DNA of 64,000 bases, taken from the NCBI RefSeq assembly GCF_007997085.1, contig NZ_VORR01000002.1, positions 62,001-126,000 of the forward strand. The letters are read 5' to 3'. This DNA comes from Polaribacter sp. IC066. Lineage in GTDB: Bacteria > Bacteroidota > Bacteroidia > Flavobacteriales > Flavobacteriaceae. Shown here in pieces: positions 9,481 through 17,391 of the stretch; within the stretch, counting starts at the first letter, position 1, and the number at the start of each line of letters is the position of its first letter. A program made the position numbers and the translations under genes. The notes beneath the pieces are model-generated. The model was not told the origin of the DNA. It did not search any database and saw nothing but the letters and a program-made list of their open reading frames with translations.

Positions 9481-10485
9481 GTGAAATTGAATAAAAAGAA
9501 AAGACTAAAGAAGAAAGAAACTGAAAAGCAAAGCAAAAGGAATAATATTCTTTTTTGGTTAGCAATTATTGGAACAATAGGTTCTATTTTAGTTTGGTTA
9601 TACAATTATAGAATTGATAACCTAAAAGAGAAACATTCGTCCGAAATAACTCAACTGAACACTAAAATATCCTCAATAGAAAGAAATATTGGAGAAAATG
9701 ACTATTTTGATGTGAAACAATTATTTGTTTCTAAAAACAATAAATTATTACCGAATTCAAGCTATCTAGCAAGTGGGAATTTTTACGCAGATACAACAAG
9801 TTCAAAATGGAATTATAAGCAAATATCACCTGTTAATTTTATAAGAAAAGAACTCGAAATTAATCCGATTGAATTACAATTAGGTAGAGAATATAGTTTT
9901 ACATTAGATAGTATTTTTAAAAACCCTGAATTTAAAAACTATAAAAGAAAATATAAATTCCATCAATTTAAATACAAAGATTCATTGAAAATAGAGGTTG
10001 AAGGAAAACAAGAGATTTTTAATTCTTCTATAAATGTTATTGTTGTTAAAAAAGATGTTGCAAAGAATATTTTTGAAATAGTTAATAAAAACATTAATAA
10101 GGAGAAAACTCTATTAAAACAACTTGATATAGACAGCACAATTGTTAATCAAGTCATTAAAACAGCCAAAAAACAATTTAATCAAAACTCAAGTAGTTTG
10201 ATTTTTAATTTAATTCTCAATGGAATGGTTTATGGCTCACTTACAAATGGAAATATTTTAGAATTGGAAAGTATTCAGAAAAAATCCGAAGTTTTTTACA
10301 CTAAATACACTCGTGAATATGAGAATAAACCAAATAAAATATTTGAAACTGGAGAAATATTTTTTGCGGATAAAGACAATCATATCTACATAGTTTTAAT
10401 AAAAGTATTTGACAAACAACCAATAATTAAAACTGAATTAGCTGCTGATATAAACAAATGGTTATTTTCATTAAAATTCCTATAA
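9481..10485 (+). CDS. Module 0: membrane-anchored protein of unknown function
   Basis: A 334-residue protein, not recognised. A lysine-rich N-terminus precedes one transmembrane helix (NNILFWLAIIGTIGSILVWL, about residues 21-40). A short coiled-coil-like stretch follows, then a soluble, mixed alpha/beta region of about 270 residues, probably outside the inner membrane or in the cytoplasm depending on topology. The start is uncertain. GTG at 9481 gives the long frame, while an ATG at 9477 reads only six codons in another frame. A small frameshift at the start, or use of the GTG, are both possible. The stop is directly followed by repeat R1. Confidence 0.6.
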   Translation: MKLNKKKRLKKKETEKQSKRNNILFWLAIIGTIGSILVWLYNYRIDNLKEKHSSEITQLNTKISSIERNIGENDYFDVKQLFVSKNNKLLPNSSYLASGNFYADTTSSKWNYKQISPVNFIRKELEINPIELQLGREYSFTLDSIFKNPEFKNYKRKYKFHQFKYKDSLKIEVEGKQEIFNSSINVIVVKKDVAKNIFEIVNKNINKEKTLLKQLDIDSTIVNQVIKTAKKQFNQNSSSLIFNLILNGMVYGSLTNGNILELESIQKKSEVFYTKYTREYENKPNKIFETGEIFFADKDNHIYIVLIKVFDKQPIIKTELAADINKWLFSLKFL

Positions 10486-10496
10486 TAACTGCGGGC

Positions 10497-10623
10497 AACA
10501 ACGTGTATAATTAATTGCTGGCAAATCGCTAGCTTACGAAAGTCCAAACGGACTTTCTTGGTTCTTGTTTTATTTAGTAAATTAGTCTCTTAAAACACGC
10601 AAAAAATCATACACAAATACGTT
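10497..10623 (+). repeat. Module-separating repeat R1
   Basis: 127 bp from AAC to GTT. Left subterminal box GTGTATAATTAATTGC and right boxes ACACGC and CATACAC are shared with R2, R5 and R8. The centre is a perfect 8-bp hairpin, GAAAGTCC-AAAC-GGACTTTC (10538-10557). The flank left of AAC (GCGGGC) belongs to module 0. The bases from GTT onward (GTTACCAATA) belong to module 1. Confidence 0.85.
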
Positions 10624-10650
10624 ACCAATAATTAACCACTAAAACCAAAA

Positions 10651-10956
10651 ATGGAAAAAACAAAAAAAAAGAAGAAAAAGAAGAAAATTCCTGAGCAAAC
10701 TAATCCCGAAATTTTAAAAAAATTAAGAAACTATAAAAAAACAGAAGAATGTTTTTGTTTAGAATGTGGCTACGAAGGTCTAATGGGAATTGAAAAACAA
10801 ATAGTTCCTTGGTATTTATCATATTGGATTTTAATCCCAATTTGTTTTACAGGGATTGGAATTATTCCAGCGATATTTTTAGGAATATGGAGATTCTCTT
10901 CTGAAAAAAACCAAGTTATCTGCCCGAACTGTGACTCAACTTTAATTACTCAATAA
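10651..10956 (+). CDS. Module 1: small zinc-ribbon membrane protein
   Basis: A 101-residue protein, not assigned to a named family. The N-terminus is very lysine-rich. Two CxxC pairs (CLECG near residue 36 and CPNCDS near residue 93) bracket a hydrophobic hairpin (YLSYWILIPICFTGIGIIPAIF), which suggests a zinc ribbon split by a membrane segment. It starts 20 bp after the module boundary and is followed 27 bp later by a lipoprotein gene, so both probably share one transcript. The function is unknown. Confidence 0.65.
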   Translation: MEKTKKKKKKKKIPEQTNPEILKKLRNYKKTEECFCLECGYEGLMGIEKQIVPWYLSYWILIPICFTGIGIIPAIFLGIWRFSSEKNQVICPNCDSTLITQ

Positions 10957-10982
10957 ATAAATACTAATATTAAAACTAAAAA

Positions 10983-11840
10983 ATGAAAAAATTGAAATTG
11001 TTATTAATTGCTATTATTATTACTTCTTTTACTTCTTTTACATCTTGTAGCGAAGACGAATTAAAATGTGATAGCTCTCTTGTAAAAAGAACTGTTAAAG
11101 AATTATTTGAAGAAGAGATGCTAAAAGAAATTGAAAATTTAAAAAATATACGAGGTATTGATGAAGATTATTTAAAACATTTTTATACAGAAAATATTGA
11201 ATTAGAACTAATAAGAACAAGAGCGGTTAATGAAAAATTAAAATCTTGCGATTGTTCAGCTAGCATAGTTTTAAAATTAAAATCAGAAGTCGAAAATTAT
11301 ATTTTAGAAGAGGCAGAAAAAAATAAACTGAAATTTACAAGAAATCAAATCAAAAAATTATTAAATCAAAAAGTAGACGTAGATTATCAAGCTCAAGAAA
11401 CTAGTGAAGGAGAAATAATTGTAGAAACTCTAATGCCAGACGAAATAGGAGACCTTCTAAGTACTAGTTATTCTTTTGAAAATTATTATAAAGAAAATGT
11501 ATTTATACTTGAAAAGGGAAAGGAATATAGTTTTGGTTATGGAACTGAAGATTGCTCTTATGAAATTATATTTAAAATAAACAAAAATGAAAAAGTTGAA
11601 GGAACACATAATCAAAATTGTGTTGGAAATAATGGAGCTGGATTGAGAAAGTTTACAGGTAAATTTAAAAATGGAAAAATAATTGGAGAAATTAAAGATG
11701 CTGAAAGTTTTGAACTTAATTTTAATGATAAAATTATGGAATACACATTAACAAAATCAATAATGCAAAATGGAAAAGAAATTAATTATTCTAAAGAAAG
11801 TAGAAGTAAAATGACAATAGAATATGAATTAATTGAATAA
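10983..11840 (+). CDS. Module 1: lipoprotein of unknown function
   Basis: A 285-residue protein with a lipoprotein signal (MKKLKLLLIAIIITSFTSFT, then SCSED with the lipid-accepting Cys). A charged helical region follows, and the second half is beta-rich with regularly placed glycine and lysine. Further cysteines (CDCS, DCSYE, NQNC) could form disulfides in the periplasm. No family is recognised. It is the second gene of module 1 and ends 11 bp before repeat R2. AT-rich codon use is like the neighbouring modules. Confidence 0.65.
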   Translation: MKKLKLLLIAIIITSFTSFTSCSEDELKCDSSLVKRTVKELFEEEMLKEIENLKNIRGIDEDYLKHFYTENIELELIRTRAVNEKLKSCDCSASIVLKLKSEVENYILEEAEKNKLKFTRNQIKKLLNQKVDVDYQAQETSEGEIIVETLMPDEIGDLLSTSYSFENYYKENVFILEKGKEYSFGYGTEDCSYEIIFKINKNEKVEGTHNQNCVGNNGAGLRKFTGKFKNGKIIGEIKDAESFELNFNDKIMEYTLTKSIMQNGKEINYSKESRSKMTIEYELIE

Positions 11841-11850
11841 AACTATTGGT

Positions 11851-11975
11851 AACACCGTATATAATTTATTGCTAGCTAATTACCGACCAAGAAAGTTCTC
11901 GCGGACTTTCTTGGTCGGTAATTATTTACTAAATTAGTTGCTTGAAACACGCAACAAACCATATACAAAAACGTT
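11851..11975 (+). repeat. Module-separating repeat R2
   Basis: 125 bp from AAC to GTT. The left box is ACCGTATATAATTTATTGC and the right boxes are ACACGCAAC and CCATATAC. The centre is a 19-bp perfect stem (11878-11896 with 11905-11923), which grows to 21 bp if a wobble pair is counted. The 10 bp ending in the left AAC (TATTGGTAAC) are the exact reverse complement of the module 1 start at 10621. The GTTGTGCGT at the right starts module 2. Confidence 0.9.
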
Positions 11976-12023
11976 GTGCGTCATACAACCAATCTCTCGT
12001 AAAAAACAAAAACTGACCAGAAA

Positions 12024-14243
12024 ATGATAACCAAAATAGACTTAAATAAAGTAGCGAGTTACAAAAGTCAAGCAACTTTAGAAACTGACAAAGCATTGAA
12101 TCTTATTTATGGTTTAAATGGAACAGGAAAAAGTACTTTTTCAAATTATCTTTTAAAAAGAGCAGATGAAAAGTATAAAGATTGCTCTGTTGTAGGTTTA
12201 GATGAAAATCACGAAATTCTTGTTTATAATCAAACTTTTATCCAAGAGAACTTTTTCGAATCTGAAAGTTTAAAAGGAATTTTTACTCTTTCAAAAGAAA
12301 ACAAAGAAGCTATCACAAAAATTGCTAATGCTGAAAAAGAAATAGAAAACCTTGACGGACAAAAAACCAAAAAAAACAAAGAATTAGAAACAGAAAATAT
12401 ATCAATAGGTAAAAAATTAGAAAACGCAAAAGTTACTATTTGGAAAATAAAAACCGATTTTAGTGGTGGCGACCGTGTTCTTGAGTTTTGTTTAGAAGGT
12501 TATAAAGGTTCAAAAGACAATTTATTTAATCACATCCAAGGATTAACGAAACCTGCTGATAAACCGACCAAAAGTATTGATGATTTAAAGAATGATGTTC
12601 AGGAAATTATGGGAGAAAACGCCCAGAAATATGGTTTTTTTCCTAAAATAATATTCTCATCTTCAAATATAGAAACTGCAAAAATTTTCGATAAACAAAT
12701 CGTAGGTAATGAAAATAGTAGTGTATCTGAACTAATCACAAAACTTGGAAACTCTGATTGGGTAAAATCGGGATTAAAATATTTACCCGAAAAACAATTT
12801 GAAGAAAATGAAAATTGTCCTTTTTGTCAAGAAAAAACCATTTCAAGCGAATTAATAGAAAACATAAAAAATTACTTTGATGTTTCTTATGAAGCAGATA
12901 TTATCTCTATAAAAACTTTTCTTGAAGAATATTCACAAGCAATTCTGCAAATCCCAAACAAAACAACTTTCGAAGCCAATCCAAAATTTGAAACTTTTAA
13001 GCAAGATTTTGAAATCAAATTAAATGCATTTAATCAACTGATTAAATCGAATAAAAAAAAGATTGAAGAAAAGATAAAAAATCCAAGTGTAGCTCAAACT
13101 CTTGAAAATTCAACGAAATTATTAGAAGAAGTCAATGAAGTTATAATTAAAATTAATGCTTCTATTTTAGAACACAACGATAAAATTGATAAAAAGGCAA
13201 CAGTAAAAACAGCAATAAAAAAGACTTTTTGGCAAATTATGCGTTGGGATTATGACCAAACAATTAGCTCATACCTTTCCGACAAAAGTATATCAAAAAC
13301 TAAAACTGATTCGCTTAATACTACTATTAAAAGTTTTGATAAAACAATTCTTGAAGAGAAGTCAATTATATCAGAACAACAAAAGCAAACAGTTAATATT
13401 GAAAAAGCAATTGCAAATATTAATGATGGATTAATTGACTTGGGAATTACTGATTTTGAAATTGAAAATCACAAAGAAAACCTTTACAAAATAGTTAGAG
13501 GAGAAAGCAAAGAAAGAGTATTCCGTTCATTAAGTGAAGGAGAAAAAATGATAATAAGTTTTTTGTACTTTTTAGAAATGTGTAGAGGAAAACAAGATGC
13601 TACAGAAACAGGTAAAAAGAAAATAATCGTAATTGACGACCCAATTTCAAGTCTTTCTCACATTTATGTTTTTAATATTGGAAGGTTAATTAAAAACGAA
13701 TTTTTTGGGAAAAAGGAAACTAAAAAAGATGAGGAAACTGGAGAAAAGGTGAATATTTGGAATTATAAGTATGAACAAGTTTTTATATTAACTCATAGTC
13801 TTTATTTCTTCTACGAGATTACAGAAACAAAACACGATGAACGAAAAGAAACTCAAAAACTATTTAGACTTTTAAAAAACAATGATGGGAGTCGCTTCCA
13901 AAAAATGAAATATGAAGAAATTCAAAATGACTATCAAGCTTATTGGTATATTATAAAAGACGAAAAACAACCACCAGCTTTGATTGCGAATTGTATGAGA
14001 AACGTAATTGAGTATTTTTTCAATTTTGTAGAGAAAAAAGATTTAAATAACTTTTTCAGGCAAGAACCATTAAACACAAATAGATTTCAAGCTTTTTATA
14101 GGTATATAAATAGAGAATCTCATTCTTTAGGACAAAATATATTTGACTTTAAGGAATTTGATTATAAAGATTTTAAAGATGGTTTTGCTGAACTTTTTAA
14201 AGTAGCAGGTTATGAGGAACACCACAAGAAAATGATAAAATAA
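12024..14243 (+). CDS. Module 2: RloC/PrrC-like AAA_13 ATPase, candidate anticodon nuclease
   Basis: A 739-residue ABC/Rad50-like ATPase. The Walker A motif GLNGTGKST is at residues 30-38. A long charged, partly coiled-coil middle contains a zinc-hook-like CPFC near residue 264. The ABC signature SLSEGEKM is near residue 502. Walker B KIIVIDDPISSL is near 533 and the switch histidine is in ILTHS. The C-terminal part has Arg659 and Glu663 (RNVIE) and His700 (RESHS), the order and close spacing of the Arg-Glu-His triad of PrrC/RloC anticodon nucleases. RloC proteins combine exactly this hook-bearing ATPase with a tRNA-cleaving end and act against phage. No restriction-modification genes are nearby. 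The nuclease activity is inferred. A plain AAA_13 ATPase remains possible. Confidence 0.7.
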   Translation: MITKIDLNKVASYKSQATLETDKALNLIYGLNGTGKSTFSNYLLKRADEKYKDCSVVGLDENHEILVYNQTFIQENFFESESLKGIFTLSKENKEAITKIANAEKEIENLDGQKTKKNKELETENISIGKKLENAKVTIWKIKTDFSGGDRVLEFCLEGYKGSKDNLFNHIQGLTKPADKPTKSIDDLKNDVQEIMGENAQKYGFFPKIIFSSSNIETAKIFDKQIVGNENSSVSELITKLGNSDWVKSGLKYLPEKQFEENENCPFCQEKTISSELIENIKNYFDVSYEADIISIKTFLEEYSQAILQIPNKTTFEANPKFETFKQDFEIKLNAFNQLIKSNKKKIEEKIKNPSVAQTLENSTKLLEEVNEVIIKINASILEHNDKIDKKATVKTAIKKTFWQIMRWDYDQTISSYLSDKSISKTKTDSLNTTIKSFDKTILEEKSIISEQQKQTVNIEKAIANINDGLIDLGITDFEIENHKENLYKIVRGESKERVFRSLSEGEKMIISFLYFLEMCRGKQDATETGKKKIIVIDDPISSLSHIYVFNIGRLIKNEFFGKKETKKDEETGEKVNIWNYKYEQVFILTHSLYFFYEITETKHDERKETQKLFRLLKNNDGSRFQKMKYEEIQNDYQAYWYIIKDEKQPPALIANCMRNVIEYFFNFVEKKDLNNFFRQEPLNTNRFQAFYRYINRESHSLGQNIFDFKEFDYKDFKDGFAELFKVAGYEEHHKKMIK

Positions 14244-14258
14244 AAAGTACGAACGCAC

Positions 14259-14373
14259 AACACCTTATAAAATTAATTGCTTGTTTTAGCTTATTTACGA
14301 AAGTTTTCGCAGACTTTAAATCTGTGTTTTATTTACTAACTTTTGTGCTTAAAACACGCAACTTTCCTCATAC
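14259..14373 (+). repeat. Module-separating repeat R3, left part, split by an IS110 element
   Basis: 115 bp of a repeat of the R1/R2 type: ACACCTTATAAAATTAATTGC on the left and AAACACGCAAC then CTCATAC on the right. It is cut at about 14373. The missing last 12 bp up to GTT lie at 15628-15639, on the other side of the insertion sequence. Rejoined, the repeat is 127 bp, the same as R1. The nine bases ending in AAC (ACGCACAAC) are the reverse complement of the module 2 start at 11973. Confidence 0.82.
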
Positions 14374-14412
14374 GTATTCCAAGGTCAAATCCTAATTAAA
14401 TAAAATCTTTTT

Positions 14413-15405
14413 TTAAGCTACAAATTTTTGTAATTCTACATAAGGAGTTCCTCTTTTTACGACTGCAAAAGCTCTTGATAAAATTTTATTTCTAACATTA
14501 TTTATAGCAACCATTTTGGGTTTTCCTTCTGCAACCTTTCTATTATAATACTGTTTTAGTTCTTTGTCGCATTGTATCGCACTAACACTGGCTAGCGTTA
14601 ACAGTGTTTTCATTTTTCTATCACCTATGTGATGAATGCTGTTTTTTCGATGTATACTAGTTCCAGAACTGTGTTCAAAAGGTGCTATACCACAATAACT
14701 TGAAAACTGTCGCCAACTATCAAAGCGCTTAAAGTTACTAGTGTGATATAACAATTGACAAGAAAGAACTAATCCAACTCCTTTTAAGGTATTTAAAAGC
14801 TCATAATTCTTTTGTAATGATTCATCTCTAACCATTAGGTTTTTGATGTGGTTCTCTAGTGATATAATTTGTTTTGTAAGATAATGAATGGTTTTTTTAA
14901 TAATCTTACAGCAATCATCAGTCGATGGACTACTAAGTAAATTTTCCATTTCTTTGAGACTACTCACTTTACCCGTTCTATTCCTTACTAGCTGATCTCT
15001 AAAGGATAACAGTCTTCCGAGTTCTTGAATATCTTTTGCTTTTGGACTACTTAAAATAAGCTCTTCTCTATAAATCCAAGCGTATCTAGCAATCATAGCG
15101 GAATCAAGTTTATCTGTTTTTCCTCTAACAACACCTGAAGATCGGTTGATGGCTAATGGGCTTTCTTCAACGTAATCGATAGCTTTTTCTGAAAGATAAA
15201 TACTAAGATTTGTAGAATAATGGCCTGTATTCTCAAAACAGAAAAAATAGACCTGATCTTCTAGGTAGCTTTCTGTCCAAAACAAAAGTGCTTTGTACCC
15301 TTTTGGTGTATTTGAAAACACTCGGTGTACGCATTGATTGTGAATATGTGCATCAATCGTTAATTTTGATACATCGATACCAATAACATCTGAATAATTT
15401 TTCAT
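14413..15405 (-). CDS. IS110-family DEDD transposase
   Basis: A 330-residue transposase. The N-terminal RuvC-like DEDD domain starts with IGIDVSK (Asp11), has FCFENTGHYS and then RGKTDKLDSAMIARYA, the conserved K-x-D-x-x-D block. The C-terminal Transposase_20 domain shows LNTLKGVGLVLSCQLL, then FSSYCGIAPFEHSSGT. Full length, so probably active. Family knowledge: IS110 elements are guided by a bridge RNA made from a non-coding end of the element. The element sits inside the R3 repeat. Confidence 0.95.
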   Translation of the reverse strand: MKNYSDVIGIDVSKLTIDAHIHNQCVHRVFSNTPKGYKALLFWTESYLEDQVYFFCFENTGHYSTNLSIYLSEKAIDYVEESPLAINRSSGVVRGKTDKLDSAMIARYAWIYREELILSSPKAKDIQELGRLLSFRDQLVRNRTGKVSSLKEMENLLSSPSTDDCCKIIKKTIHYLTKQIISLENHIKNLMVRDESLQKNYELLNTLKGVGLVLSCQLLYHTSNFKRFDSWRQFSSYCGIAPFEHSSGTSIHRKNSIHHIGDRKMKTLLTLASVSAIQCDKELKQYYNRKVAEGKPKMVAINNVRNKILSRAFAVVKRGTPYVELQKFVA

Positions 15406-15627
15406 ATTTTTAAGTATTATTTCTTGTAATTAAGAAATTGTTCACAAATGTTGCAATGACTATCACCTTTAATAAGAAGTAATTCTTGGTATTCCAAATG
15501 GTCCTAAAGCAACTTAAGAAAAACAAGAGGACTGATACGTGCAAAGGAACTGATATTCAAAACAACGTTTTAGTTCTCCTCTTGTTTCTTAGTAAAGATA
15601 ATAACTACTTTATTCAAGTGTAAAGTA
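15406..15627 (-). ncRNA. Candidate bridge-RNA region of the IS110 element
   Basis: The non-coding end lies upstream of the transposase start, where IS110-group elements encode their bridge RNA. A long imperfect stem is visible: AAGAAAAACAAGAGGA (15516-15531) pairs with TCCTCTTGTTTCTT (15577-15590) around a 45-nt loop. GTATTCCAA at 15489-15497 also occurs at the other border of the element (14374-14382), which fits a guide segment matching an end. Boundaries and loops were not modelled. Confidence 0.4.
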
Positions 15628-15639
15628 AAGAACAACGTT
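15628..15639 (+). repeat. Repeat R3, right part
   Basis: The short right end of R3, AAGAACAACGTT, restored after the IS element. GTTGGCAA from 15637 starts module 3. Its reverse complement TTGCCAAC ends that module at 16204. Confidence 0.7.
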
Positions 15640-15723
15640 GGCAACAATCAATAATAAAAGAGTTACATTTAATTGTACCAAATCTTGGCACACCTATTGA
15701 CTAATCCTAAAATTAAATTTAAA

Positions 15724-16176
15724 ATGAAAAAAATTTTACTAGTAATATCGATTGTAACAATTGGGTTTTCCGCCAATGCACAGTCATCAGAAAAAAATAT
15801 ATTAAGTAAAAATAGCATCTATTTTGATACTGGCATTATTCCAGGTGTTCATGCATTTGTAAATTATGAACGAAGTATATATCAAGGAGAAAGGGTATCT
15901 TGGTTTGGTAGAGCAGGATTTGGATATGGCGGTTTGCTTATGGCTGCCGGTGGCTTTGGAGGATTAGGAGCAGTAACAATGTTAACGGGGAAAAAAAATT
16001 CTCATTTTGAATTAAATGCAGGGATTTTCTCTGGGAAAGACAGTGATGTCTCAAATTCTTTTACTTATCCATTATTAGATGTTGGGTATCGTTATCAAAA
16101 ACCCGATGGCGGTTTTATATTTAAGGCTAAACTTGGAATTCTTGGGGTCGGAATTGGTTTAGGATATGCTTTTTAG
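15724..16176 (+). CDS. Module 3: small outer-membrane beta-barrel-like protein
   Basis: A 150-residue protein. The ATG at 15724 is preferred over an upstream TTG-type start at 15673, because it begins a standard signal peptide (MKKILLVISIVTIGFSANAQ). The mature part is rich in glycine and aromatic residues in alternating strands and ends with a phenylalanine (…GIGLGYAF), the typical C-terminus of an outer membrane barrel. It has about six to eight strands. It resembles unnamed small barrels of Bacteroidota and no function is assigned. It is the only gene in its 0.57-kb module. Confidence 0.7.
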   Translation: MKKILLVISIVTIGFSANAQSSEKNILSKNSIYFDTGIIPGVHAFVNYERSIYQGERVSWFGRAGFGYGGLLMAAGGFGGLGAVTMLTGKKNSHFELNAGIFSGKDSDVSNSFTYPLLDVGYRYQKPDGGFIFKAKLGILGVGIGLGYAF

Positions 16177-16201
16177 TGATTGAATCTAATAAATAATTGC
16201 C

Positions 16202-16326
16202 AACAATATATAACTGCAATTACGGCGGATTCGACTACTTCCGGATCCACTCATAATTACTAATGTCTGTGCTAAACCGAAAATTAACGAATATAAATCC
16301 GTTACTGACGGTTATAGGAGAACGTT
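16202..16326. repeat. Module-separating repeat R4 (different sequence family)
   Basis: 125 bp from AAC to GTT, the same length as R2 and R8, but the inside is largely unrelated to R1-R3. Only an ATATATAAC near the left end recalls the GTATATAA box. Internal complementary segments (CGGCGGATTC, CGGATCCACTC, ATAAATCCGTTACTGACGG) suggest another hairpin. Its outer bases obey the same rule: GCCAAC on the left completes module 3, and GTTAGAAGCC on the right starts the next module. The orientation cannot be decided. Confidence 0.7.
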
Positions 16327-16480
16327 AGAAGCCATTCTGTTCAAGGTATTTAATTCTACCAACAATACTGTATTCATTTCCACTTTCGTCTTTTTTTGGG
16401 ATGTTTAAGTCATCTAAATACATATTTGCACATTCAAGCTCTTCTGCCAAGTGTTCTAATTCTTGGAATGAACGGCTACT
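16325..16480 (-). pseudogene. Micro-module holding only the 3' end of a gene
   Basis: The interval between R4 and R5 is only 160 bp from GTT to AAC. On the minus strand it encodes a C-terminal tail of about 48 residues (…FQELEHLAEELECANMYLDD, then LNIPKKDESGNEYSIVGRIK, then YLEQNGF). The stop TAA lies within the R4 border. There is no start codon at the other end, since the frame enters from inside R5. An internal ATG (ANMYLDD) would give a 31-residue peptide at most. I read it as a truncated gene whose 5' part was lost. The parent protein is not recognised. Confidence 0.55.
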
Positions 16481-16603
16481 AACGTGTTTGTATATGGTTT
16501 GTTGCGTTGTTTAGCACGTAATTGAGCAAATAAAAACCGAATAGAAAATCCGCGAGGATTTTCGTAATTAGGCTGGAACTAGCAATAAATTATATACGGT
16601 GTT
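16481..16603 (-). repeat. Module-separating repeat R5, inverted
   Basis: 123 bp. Its reverse complement starts ACACCGTATATAATTTATTG and ends CGCAACAAACCATATAC, almost identical to the ends of R2. The central hairpin is GAAAATCC-loop-GGATTTTC. It is the only copy of the main family in reverse orientation, as is the gene next to it (16633-17097). The outer bases pair with R4 (GGCTACTAAC, one mismatch) and with R6 (GTTGTAGCCA, perfect). Confidence 0.85.
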
Positions 16604-16632
16604 GTAGCCAGTTTTTCATTCCGAATTTTCTT

Positions 16633-17097
16633 TTAAATAACTCTTCCTTGTCTTTTTGCTTCTGCATCTTTTCTTGCTCCATATATCATTCCAAGTACCA
16701 TTCCAACTCCTGCTCCAATAGACAATCCAATACTTATTCCTAAAGGTGGATTAATAGCCGTTCCAATTGATAAACCAATTCCCGCTCCAAAGATCATTCC
16801 ATAAACCATCCCCATTCTTGTATAATATCCTTCAGACGTGAAAGAAAATTTATTTTTCAGAAATGCTTTAAATTCAGAAAGTTTCTGTTTGTAGAATTTT
16901 TTTCTGTTTTCCGTTGTTGCTTTTAAATCCAATGAAGAAAGTTTTTCTTGTATTAAATGTGACTGATTTTTAGTTAAATCTCTATTTTTTAAAGATGATA
17001 ATGTTCGGATAAAACAGTTATAGATTTTTTTTTCTGATTTTTTATCCGTTTCAGATAATAAACTGTTTAATAATTCGGAAGTGTCGCTTATGTTCAT
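16633..17097 (-). CDS. Module 4: glycine-zipper membrane protein of unknown function
   Basis: A 154-residue protein. The first 90 residues are charged and helical. The C-terminal part is a pair of glycine-zipper membrane segments (MVYGMIFGAGIGLSIGTAIN and GLSIGAGVGMVLGMIYG), ending in a positively charged tail. Such zippers occur in membrane-perturbing and scaffold proteins. No specific function can be given. It has no signal peptide. The module is read opposite to most others and its repeat R5 lies downstream of the stop in the same inverted sense. The start ATG at 17097 is the first in the frame. Confidence 0.65.
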   Translation of the reverse strand: MNISDTSELLNSLLSETDKKSEKKIYNCFIRTLSSLKNRDLTKNQSHLIQEKLSSLDLKATTENRKKFYKQKLSEFKAFLKNKFSFTSEGYYTRMGMVYGMIFGAGIGLSIGTAINPPLGISIGLSIGAGVGMVLGMIYGARKDAEAKRQGRVI

Positions 17098-17183
17098 TGT
17101 TTATCTCGTTTATTTTATAAGTCGTTGATTAATAAATTTGTTACACTTTATAAGTTCAAGTGGCTGTTTTTTTAATTGGCTAC

Positions 17184-17306
17184 AACACCGTTTATAACAC
17201 ATTGCTTTTTTTGGTTTACTTCTTTAGTCTTTGTCATTTTATTTAATTTATTATTTATTGAAAATTATTGTTTATTTACTCGCAACATGCCATACACATG
17301 AACGTT
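17184..17306 (+). repeat. Module-separating repeat R6
   Basis: 123 bp from AAC to GTT. ACACCGTTTATAACACATTGC on the left and CTCGCAAC then CCATACACATGAAC on the right belong to the R1/R2 family. The centre is an AT-rich region with a weaker hairpin. TGGCTACAAC on the left matches module 4 (start at 16601), and GTTACCCACC on the right starts module 5. Confidence 0.82.
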
Positions 17307-17391
17307 ACCCACCATTTAAAAAAACATCCCGAACACGAATTATCTTATGATTTATTCCGATATTCTAATATAAAAAATAGTTCATTTCGCC

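Larger units (their letters stand above)
14374..15627 (-). mobile_element. IS110-family insertion sequence inside repeat R3
   Basis: About 1.25 kb. Its limits are inferred from where the R3 sequence breaks off and resumes. It holds one transposase gene on the minus strand and a 220-bp non-coding end upstream of it. No terminal inverted repeats or obvious target duplication are seen, as is usual for the IS110 group. The exact ends are uncertain by a few bases. Confidence 0.8.
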
